This document shows, piece after piece, positions 34,039 to 39,173 of a stretch of 39,173 bases of DNA. The notes beneath the pieces were generated by a model that was not told where the DNA came from, ran no database searches, and worked only from the letters and a program-made list of their open reading frames with translations. The translations under genes and the position numbers were made by a program. The stretch is from Actinomycetes bacterium (GTDB taxonomy: Bacteria > Actinomycetota > Acidimicrobiia > Acidimicrobiales > Bog-793): assembly GCA_021803215.1 (NCBI GenBank), contig JAJZLV010000039.1, forward strand, positions 1 to 39,173, written 5' to 3'. The stretch's first letter is position 1; every line of letters begins with the position of its first letter.

Positions 34039-35220
34039 ATGCCCCTGAGTGAACTGTTGCAACGGGCTGACCTCTACAGCGCTTCTCGCCTCCACAACCT
34101 GGACGACGCCCGCCGCGTCGCCCGACGGCGGTTGCCCGCCGTCGTGTTCGACTACGTCGACGGCGCCGCCGACGACGAGATCGCAGTCCGGAGGAACCGG
34201 GCTGCCTTCGAAGCGGTGACCTTCCGGCCCCAGATGGGGTCGGGCATGCTCGCTCCGGACCTCTCGGTGAGCGTGCTCGGCAGAGATCTCGCCTTTCCAG
34301 TGGTGCTCGCTCCCTGCGGCCTCGTGCGGCTGCTCCACCCGGACGGCGCGGTCGGGGTGGCGCGGGCGGCCGTCTCGCGAGGGACGATCTCCACCTTGAG
34401 CACCGTGGCCGGAAGCTCCATCGAAGAGGTGGCCGAAGGCGCCGGCGTGCCGATGTGGTTCCAGCTCTACGCCTCGGGCGGCGTCGAGGAGGCTGGGGAG
34501 ATCATAAAAAGGGCTTTCGCGGCCGGGAGCGAGGTGCTGGTCGTCACGATCGACACGCCCACCCTCGGCAACCGCGAGCGCGACGTGCGACACGGGGTGG
34601 CGCCGCCGCTCCGGGTCGACCCGCACAATGCCGTACCTCTCGGGCTGCAGGTTCTGGCAAGGCCGCGCTGGGCGGTGCAGCTGGCCTCGACCGGGCTCCG
34701 TCTCTCGCGGCGGGGGGCCGGGCCGAGCAGTCCCGGCTCGGGCATGTTGCAAGGAGTGGCTTCGCCCTTCTCGTGGTCCGATGTGGCGGCCTTGCGGCAG
34801 CTCTGGCCCGGCCGGCTGGTCGTGAAGGGAGTGCTCACGGCCGAGGACGCCCGGCGAGCTGTTGCCGCCGGGGCGGAGGGGATCGTCGTCTCGAACCACG
34901 GAGGTCGCCAGCTCGACGGCGCTCCGGCCACGCTGCGGGTGCTGCCTGAGGTCGTGGCGGCGGTCGGAGACGAGGCCGAGGTGCTCCTAGACGGCGGCGT
35001 GCGCCGGGGGGCCCACGTGGTGGCGGCCCTCGCCCTCGGAGCGCGGGCGGTGCTGATCGGCCGCCCCTATCTCTATGGGCTGGCAGCCGCAGGGGAGCGG
35101 GGAGTCGTCCGAGTGCTCGAGCTGCTCGAGACCGAGATGCGCCGCACCATGACTCTCATGGGCTGCGGCTCGGTCAAGGATCTCGGTCCCGACTGGCTGG
35201 GCGAACCGCACAGCTGCTGA
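34039..35220 (+). CDS. FMN-dependent alpha-hydroxy-acid oxidase/dehydrogenase (lactate/glycolate/mandelate family)
   Basis: A 393-residue TIM-barrel flavoenzyme. Landmarks: VFDYVDGAADDEIAVRRNRAAFE at the N-terminus, FPVVLAPCGLVRLLHPDGAVGVARAA, WFQLYA, the DTPTLGNRERDVRHG loop, VVKGVLTAEDARRA, the active-site SNHGGRQLDGAPATL (catalytic His and substrate-binding Arg) and VLLDGGVRRGAHVVAALALGA for FMN phosphate. The family oxidises L-2-hydroxy acids such as lactate, glycolate or mandelate, passing electrons to O2, quinone or, in mycofactocin clusters, to other carriers. No membrane-anchoring insert is visible. A clear ribosome site precedes the ATG. It stands alone between clpC and radA; the substrate is not predictable. 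Confidence 0.92.
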   Translation: MPLSELLQRADLYSASRLHNLDDARRVARRRLPAVVFDYVDGAADDEIAVRRNRAAFEAVTFRPQMGSGMLAPDLSVSVLGRDLAFPVVLAPCGLVRLLHPDGAVGVARAAVSRGTISTLSTVAGSSIEEVAEGAGVPMWFQLYASGGVEEAGEIIKRAFAAGSEVLVVTIDTPTLGNRERDVRHGVAPPLRVDPHNAVPLGLQVLARPRWAVQLASTGLRLSRRGAGPSSPGSGMLQGVASPFSWSDVAALRQLWPGRLVVKGVLTAEDARRAVAAGAEGIVVSNHGGRQLDGAPATLRVLPEVVAAVGDEAEVLLDGGVRRGAHVVAALALGARAVLIGRPYLYGLAAAGERGVVRVLELLETEMRRTMTLMGCGSVKDLGPDWLGEPHSC

Positions 35221-35300
35221 GCCGCCGGCCGCTCTCGGGCGGCGGGCACATCCAAAAGAGCCGTGCTGCTGGTGGCGGCGAGCTCGCGTTCGCCTGCGGA

Positions 35301-35327
35301 CCCTGGCCTCCTCAGGCGGGGCCAGGG
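35301..35327. terminator. Perfect 8-bp hairpin between the oxidase gene and radA
   Basis: CCCTGGCC (35301-35308) and GGCCAGGG (35320-35327) with an 11-nt loop. There is no U-tract. It is placed about 80 nt after the oxidase stop and 290 nt before radA, so a role in ending the upstream transcript is possible. Confidence 0.35.
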
Positions 35328-35605
35328 TGAACGGCTTGGTCGCAGGCAGTGTGGACCGGGTGGACAAAGTCACCGGCAGGCACGAGGCGACCGCCGAAGG
35401 TTCGCACAGGGCGCGCTCCGAACGGTGGCAGCCAGGCCACGGCGCCGGTGGGAAACCAGCAGTCCCGGGCGAGCCAAGACCGTTCGGGCTCTCTCTGAGC
35501 GATGTTCGCTGTCGCGCCGGGTCTGGGGACGGTCGCCAGCTTGGATTCGGGCAGTAGGCGCCGCGCCGGCCTGGGTGCTCCGAGCCGGGTGTTACAGCCG
35601 AGCCC

Positions 35606-35611
35606 TAGCTT
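35606..35611 (+). promoter_or_regulatory. Candidate -10 box (TAGCTT) for radA
   Basis: A TANNNT hexamer 6 nt before the radA ATG at 35618, with no ribosome site between. A leaderless start is likely. No clear -35 element is visible. Confidence 0.4.
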
Positions 35612-35617
35612 TCTTCC

Positions 35618-37048
35618 ATGGCCCGCTCCCCTCATGGCTTTTGCTGCAGCTCCTGCGGTGCCCGCTCGCCCCGCTGGGCGGGGAGGTGTGCCGCTTGCGG
35701 AGAGTGGAACGCCTTGGTGGAAGAGCAGGCTGCAGCTCCGCCGCCGGAGAGAGCGGGCCGGCCATCTAGAAAGCCATGGCCCGAGAGGCCCGACGCACCA
35801 TGCTCGCTCCCGAGCGTTCCGACCGCCGCTTTCGCCCCGCGGCCGACTGCCATCGGCGAGCTCGACCGGGTGCTGTCGGGCGGCCTCGTGCCAGGCTCGG
35901 TCAGCCTGGTCGGGGGCGAGCCTGGCATCGGGAAGTCAACCCTCGTGCTGCAGGCCGCCACTGCCTTTTGCTCCCAGGGGAGCCAGCGGGCTCTCGTCGT
36001 GACGGCCGAAGAGTCGGTCGACCAGGTTCGCCGCCGGGCCGACCGGCTGGGCTCGCTCCCAGACGATTGCTACCTCTTTTCGACCGGCGACCTTATGGCT
36101 GCGCTCGAAGCTGCCGACAGCGTCGGTCCGAGCCTGTTGGTGATCGACTCGATCCAGGCCATCTCGGACGGGACGGTCAACTCACCGGCCGGCTCGACCA
36201 CCCAGGTGCGTGAGTGCGCCCAGCTGCTCGCCCAGTACGCCAAGGCGACCGGCACCGCGACCGTGCTCGTCGGTCATGTCACCAAGGACGGGAGCCTGGC
36301 GGGGCCCCGCACCCTCGAGCACCTGGTCGACACGGTGCTCTACTTCGAAGGCGACCGCCACCACGCCCTCCGCAGCCTCGTGGCGGTGAAGCACCGCTAT
36401 GGGGCGGCCGGCGAGATGGGCCTTTTCGAGATGAGAGAGGACGGCCTCTCCTCCCTCGACGACCCGAGTGCCATCCTTCTCGCCGACCGCCAGCCCGGCC
36501 TGGCAGGAAGCGCCACCGTCCCCGCCCTCGAGGGGCGGCGCCCTCTCCTCGTCGAGCTGCAGGCTCTGCTCGCGCCCGGCCACGGTCAGCAGCCGCGCCG
36601 TGTCGTGCAGGGCGTCAGCTCCAACCGGGTCTCTATCATCCTCGCCGTGCTCGAGCGCTGCTGCGAGCTCTCGGTCGGTTCCTTCGACGTCTTCGTCTCG
36701 AGCGTCGGCGGCATAAAGGTCTCCGAACCGGCGGCCGACCTCACCATCGGGCTGGCGATCGCCTCGAGCCTGAGCGGCCGAGCCCTCGCCCCCGAGGTCA
36801 TCTGCTTCGGTGAGGTGGGCCTCGGAGGCGAGCTTCGCCAGGTGAGCCGGCCCGAGCGCCGGCTGGCCGAGGCCGCCCGACTGGGCTTCTCTCGTGCAGT
36901 GGTGCCCCGCAACACTCCGGCCGGCCAGAGCGGGCTGTCGACGGAGGAGGTCGGCTCCGTGGCCGAGGCGATCGAGGTCCTCGGGCTGCTCGGCCCACCG
37001 ACACCCGAAGAGGCCCGAACCACCACCCTCGGCGCGCCGAGCGCCTAG
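35618..37048 (+). CDS. radA: DNA repair protein RadA (RecA-like, branch migration)
   Basis: A 476-residue RadA/Sms. The N-terminal zinc finger has C10, C13, C24 and C27 (CSSCG..CAACGEWN). The RecA-like core carries Walker A GGEPGIGKST (about 98-107), and the Lon-like C-terminal domain has VSSVGGIKVSEPAADL and EVGLGGELRQV. The RadA-specific KNRFG motif reads KHRYG at residues 258-262, two conservative changes at a motif important for DNA handling. RadA processes recombination intermediates. In many actinobacteria disA is adjacent to radA; here a CarD-like gene follows instead. Confidence 0.95.
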   Translation: MARSPHGFCCSSCGARSPRWAGRCAACGEWNALVEEQAAAPPPERAGRPSRKPWPERPDAPCSLPSVPTAAFAPRPTAIGELDRVLSGGLVPGSVSLVGGEPGIGKSTLVLQAATAFCSQGSQRALVVTAEESVDQVRRRADRLGSLPDDCYLFSTGDLMAALEAADSVGPSLLVIDSIQAISDGTVNSPAGSTTQVRECAQLLAQYAKATGTATVLVGHVTKDGSLAGPRTLEHLVDTVLYFEGDRHHALRSLVAVKHRYGAAGEMGLFEMREDGLSSLDDPSAILLADRQPGLAGSATVPALEGRRPLLVELQALLAPGHGQQPRRVVQGVSSNRVSIILAVLERCCELSVGSFDVFVSSVGGIKVSEPAADLTIGLAIASSLSGRALAPEVICFGEVGLGGELRQVSRPERRLAEAARLGFSRAVVPRNTPAGQSGLSTEEVGSVAEAIEVLGLLGPPTPEEARTTTLGAPSA

Positions 37049-37114
37049 GCGCCGCCCGCCGGTGGGGCAGGCCCGGAGGAGCGCGGCGGCGGGCTCCTGG
37101 CCTTTGCAAGGAGG

Positions 37115-37150
37115 GCTTTTGGTCCTCGTGACATGGTGAGGCCAAAAAGC
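37115..37150 (+). other. Imperfect hairpin between radA and the CarD gene
   Basis: GCTTTTGGTCCTC (37115-37127) pairs with GAGGCCAAAAAGC (37138-37150) to give about 12 base pairs with two single-base bulges and a 10-nt loop. It lies about 65 nt past the radA stop and 108 nt before the CarD start. It could terminate radA or fold in a 5' leader; there is no downstream U-tract. A CACAAT box follows at 37154-37159. Confidence 0.4.
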
Positions 37151-37258
37151 TGGCACAATTGGGGCCCGTGCCGTGCGGAGCGGTGAGAGGCGCGCCCAGC
37201 TTCGGAGCAATTGCTGCGCTTTTTGTGACCGGTTGGTCGTCTTTGTTAGGAGTCTGAT

Positions 37259-37735
37259 TTGTTCGACGTCGGCGACAAGGTTGTCTATCCCCACCATGGG
37301 GCCGCGGTCGTGGAGCGTCGGGAGGTCCGCGAGGCTTTCGGAGAAAAGCGCGAGTACCTGGTGCTGCGGCTCGCCTACGGCGACCTCACGTTGATGGTGC
37401 CGGCCGACAACACCTCCGAGGTGGGCCTTCGTGAGGTGATCAACGACGAGGAGGTGGAGGAGGTCTTCGCCGTCCTGCGCAAGAAGGAAGCGCGCATGCC
37501 GACCAACTGGTCGCGGCGCTACAAGAACCACGTCGAGAAGCTCAAGTCGGGCGACATCTACCAGGTGGCAGAGGTGGTGCGGAACCTCTCCATCAGAGAC
37601 AAGGACAAGGGCCTCTCGGCTGGCGAGAAGCGGATGCTGACCCGGGCTCGCCAGATCCTCGTCTCCGAGCTGACGTTCGCCATCGGCGTCAGCGAGCAGG
37701 AGGCCGAAGAGCGCCTCAACGCCGCTCTTCCCTAG
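37259..37735 (+). CDS. carD: CarD-family RNA polymerase-binding transcription regulator
   Basis: A 158-residue CarD-like protein. The N-terminal Tudor-like RNA polymerase interaction domain (FDVGDKVVYPHHGAAVVERREVREAFGEKREYLVLRLAYGDLTLMVPADN) is followed by the helical DNA-binding domain with NWSRRYKNHVEKLKSGDIYQVAEVVRNLSIRDKDKGLSAGEKRML. In mycobacteria CarD stabilises open complexes, notably at rRNA promoters, and is essential. The TTG start at 37259 is fixed by AGGAG (37248-37252) 6 nt upstream. The 210-nt upstream leader is unusually long for this window. ispD follows after 6 nt, as in mycobacteria. Confidence 0.95.
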   Translation: MFDVGDKVVYPHHGAAVVERREVREAFGEKREYLVLRLAYGDLTLMVPADNTSEVGLREVINDEEVEEVFAVLRKKEARMPTNWSRRYKNHVEKLKSGDIYQVAEVVRNLSIRDKDKGLSAGEKRMLTRARQILVSELTFAIGVSEQEAEERLNAALP

Positions 37736-37741
37736 GTCCCC

Positions 37742-38446
37742 TTGCCCCGTCCCGACGGTCCCGTCTACTCGATCGTCGTCGCCGCCGGCGACGGGACGCG
37801 ATTCGGCGGACGCAAGCAGCTGGCCGAGCTCGGCGGGCGGACCATCGTCTCGCTGGCGGTCGAAGCGGTCGCAGGGTTGAGCGAGGGCGTCGTGGTGGTC
37901 GTCCCGCCTGACCTGGCGAAGCGGCCTCGCCTCCTCGAGGAGCTCGAGCTCTCCGCCTTCGCAGCCAAGGTCGTGACCACGCCAGGGGGTGCCACGCGGG
38001 CCGCCTCGGTGCGTGCCGGGCTCGCCTGCGTACCCACCAGATGCCGCTTCGTCCTCGTGCACGACGCCGCCCGGCCTCTTGCCAGCCTCGAGCTGACGGG
38101 AAGGGTCCTGCGGGCCCTCGGAGACGGAGCGGTGGCCGTCGTGCCGGTCCTGCCGGTGACCGACACGATCAAGAGGGTGGAGGACGGCTGCGTCGTCGCC
38201 ACGATCGACAGGAGCCAGATCGTCGCCGTCCAGACGCCCCAGGGCTTTGTCGCCGACCTGCTGCGACGGGCCCACGATGGCGAGCCCGAGGCGACCGACG
38301 ACGCCGGTCTCGTCGAGTCGCTCGGAGAGAGGGTGGCAGTCGTGTCAGGCGAGCAGTCCAATTTGAAGGTGACCTCGCGAGAGGACCTCGCCTTGGCGAC
38401 CCATTGGCTCGAGCGCCGAGGCTCGGGCGTCGGGAGCTCCCCGTGA
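37742..38446 (+). CDS. ispD: 2-C-methyl-D-erythritol 4-phosphate cytidylyltransferase
   Basis: A 234-residue IspD for the third step of the MEP isoprenoid pathway, joining CTP and methylerythritol phosphate. The CTP-binding AAGDGTRFGGRKQ loop is near residues 14-26, followed by TTPGGATRAASVRAGL, the signature VHDAARPL, PVTDTIK and VQTPQGF. The start is a TTG 6 nt after the CarD stop. The stop overlaps the ispF GTG by 4 nt. The products feed the prenyl synthase encoded upstream at 29904-30920. Confidence 0.94.
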   Translation: MPRPDGPVYSIVVAAGDGTRFGGRKQLAELGGRTIVSLAVEAVAGLSEGVVVVVPPDLAKRPRLLEELELSAFAAKVVTTPGGATRAASVRAGLACVPTRCRFVLVHDAARPLASLELTGRVLRALGDGAVAVVPVLPVTDTIKRVEDGCVVATIDRSQIVAVQTPQGFVADLLRRAHDGEPEATDDAGLVESLGERVAVVSGEQSNLKVTSREDLALATHWLERRGSGVGSSP

Positions 38447-38925
38447 GCCAGCGGGTCGGGATCGGCATCGACCTCCACCGCTTCGGCGAGGAGCGCTCTC
38501 GCCCCCTCGTGCTCGGGGGTGTGACCTTCCCCGCTGAAGCCGGGCTCGAGGGGCACAGCGACGCCGACGTCGTCGCTCATGCCGTCTGTGACGCCCTGCT
38601 CGGGGCTGCCGGACTAGGCGACATGGGACTGCACTTCCCCGATTCGGACGAGAGATGGCGCGGAGCCGATAGCCTGGTGCTCCTCTTTGAGGTGGCGGCG
38701 CGGGTGAAAGGAGCCGGCTACCGCCTCGTCAACGCCGACTGCTCGGTCGTCACAGAGCGCCCCCGTCTCGCAAGCGTTCGCGAGGAGATGATGGAGAAGC
38801 TCTCGGCAGCAGCAGGCGGACCCGTGCACGTCAAGGCGACGAGGCCCGAGAGCCTCGGGGCGATCGGACGGGTCGAGGGAATCGCCTGCTTTGCAGTTGC
38901 AACTGTCGAAGAGTCTGGAGACTGA
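38443..38925 (+). CDS. ispF: 2-C-methyl-D-erythritol 2,4-cyclodiphosphate synthase
   Basis: A 160-residue IspF for the fifth MEP-pathway step. The metal site GIGIDLHRF (Asp and His ligands) is followed by LGGVTF, GLEGHSDADVVAHAVCDALLGAAGLGDMGLHFPDSD (third metal ligand and signature), VNADCSVVTERPRL and the C-terminal IGRVEGIA. The usual KATTTE-LGF segment reads KATRPESLGA, a modest variant. It is a separate protein coupled to ispD by a GTGA overlap, not an IspDF fusion. Confidence 0.94.
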   Translation: MSQRVGIGIDLHRFGEERSRPLVLGGVTFPAEAGLEGHSDADVVAHAVCDALLGAAGLGDMGLHFPDSDERWRGADSLVLLFEVAARVKGAGYRLVNADCSVVTERPRLASVREEMMEKLSAAAGGPVHVKATRPESLGAIGRVEGIACFAVATVEESGD

Positions 38926-38927
38926 GG

Positions 38928-39173
38928 ATGAAGAGCGACGAGACGGGCCGAGAGGCCGGAGAGGACCGGCCGAACCGCCCTTCTTCCTCAGGCGCCTCAG
39001 GTGACCGCCGGCGGGGCGCCCCCCCGGGCAACGGCCAACGCTCCGGCGGCTCCGGGGGGCGTTCTTCTCGCCAGGGCCGTCCGGCCGCCAGAGCTGAGCG
39101 CTCCGGCGACGGCGACCCTCGTTCGACCAGGCCCTATCGCGAGCGCTCGGGCGGCGGCTACGGCGAGCGCTCC
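38928..39173 (+). CDS. Partial gene: Arg/Gly/Ser-rich N-terminal region, possibly an rRNA methyltransferase
   Basis: The ATG at 38928 lies 2 nt after the ispF stop with a GAG-type ribosome site in the overlap region, and the frame is open for 82 codons to the window edge. The product begins MKSDETGREAGEDRP and is then disordered, with short Arg-Ser-Gly repeats such as ERSGDGDP, YRERSGGG and YGERS. In many actinobacteria ispF is followed by cysS or by rlmB, the 23S rRNA 2'-O-methyltransferase, which often carries such a basic, disordered N-terminus. No catalytic domain is in view, so the identity is inference from position and composition. Confidence 0.6.
   Translation, partial: MKSDETGREAGEDRPNRPSSSGASGDRRRGAPPGNGQRSGGSGGRSSRQGRPAARAERSGDGDPRSTRPYRERSGGGYGERS

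Larger units (their letters stand above)
35221..35617. other. 397-bp intergenic region with two GC hairpins
   Basis: No supported gene. A 6-bp GCCGCC/GGCGGC hairpin starts directly after the oxidase stop (35221-35243). A perfect 8-bp hairpin, CCCTGGCC/GGCCAGGG with an 11-nt loop, lies at 35301-35327. Neither is followed by a U-tract, so they may be Rho-type or structural rather than intrinsic terminators. The frames through here have no domains or ribosome sites. Confidence 0.5.

Noticed and set aside
35221-35617. Possible tRNA or small RNA gene between the oxidase gene and radA
   Set aside because: No T-loop GGTTCGAATCC-like segment, no cloverleaf and no CCA context. Only short GC hairpins are present.
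36182-38275. A 697-codon open frame on the minus strand opposite radA, carD and ispD
   Set aside because: It crosses three well-supported plus-strand genes and shows no motifs.

Overview
This window looks like chromosomal DNA of a high-GC actinobacterium, tentatively a deep lineage such as Acidimicrobiia. The evidence is the strong GC bias with many GTG/TTG starts, a SigR-like sigma factor with an RsrA-type zinc anti-sigma factor (the mycothiol redox switch), ClpC, a CarD-like regulator, and a gene order that parallels the actinobacterial block tilS-hpt-folE-folP-folB-folK-DUF2520-panC-(nadB-nadC)-coaX-lysS-clpC-radA-carD-ispD-ispF. No rRNA, tRNA, CRISPR array or complete insertion sequence was seen.

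Region 1 (1-8640) is accessory. It starts with a piece of a TnpB-like transposase leaving the left edge, then an AhpD-like peroxidase-related protein, an uncharacterised protein translationally coupled to fumarylacetoacetase, a convergent Baeyer-Villiger-type flavin monooxygenase, an SDR oxidoreductase, an 8-TM protein of unknown function, a twin-CBS protein, and a DUF5317 membrane protein preceded by a 37-residue hydrophobic peptide.

Region 2 (8718-29907) is a co-directional run of 22 genes with gaps of at most 46 nt and many stop/start overlaps. It opens at a divergent promoter with an ECF-like sigma factor, a small beta-rich protein and a TPR-CHAT caspase-like protease. These run directly into MoxR-DUF58-transglutaminase (TgpA type), then SigR-RsrA, an HExxH zinc protease, tilS, hpt, and a folate operon (folE, folP, folB, folK). 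The folate operon holds an apparently dead dual-specificity phosphatase. Next come a DUF2520 dehydrogenase-like protein with panC, nadB-nadC, coaX and lysS. The TPR-CHAT cassette tied to the MoxR/TgpA module is the best candidate for an under-described system.

Region 3 (29904-39173) has a polyprenyl diphosphate synthase on the minus strand, divergent from clpC. clpC ends at a perfect 13-bp terminator. Then come an FMN-dependent alpha-hydroxy acid oxidase, radA, a CarD-like regulator, the MEP-pathway pair ispD-ispF, and the 5' end of a gene for a protein with a long Arg/Gly/Ser-rich N-terminus, possibly an rRNA methyltransferase. Genes often found in this neighbourhood of other actinobacteria (ftsH, panD, lsr2, disA) are absent here.

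A recurring feature is a TANNNT-type -10 box 6-8 nt before a start codon that lacks a Shine-Dalgarno sequence. This suggests that many transcription units begin as leaderless mRNAs.
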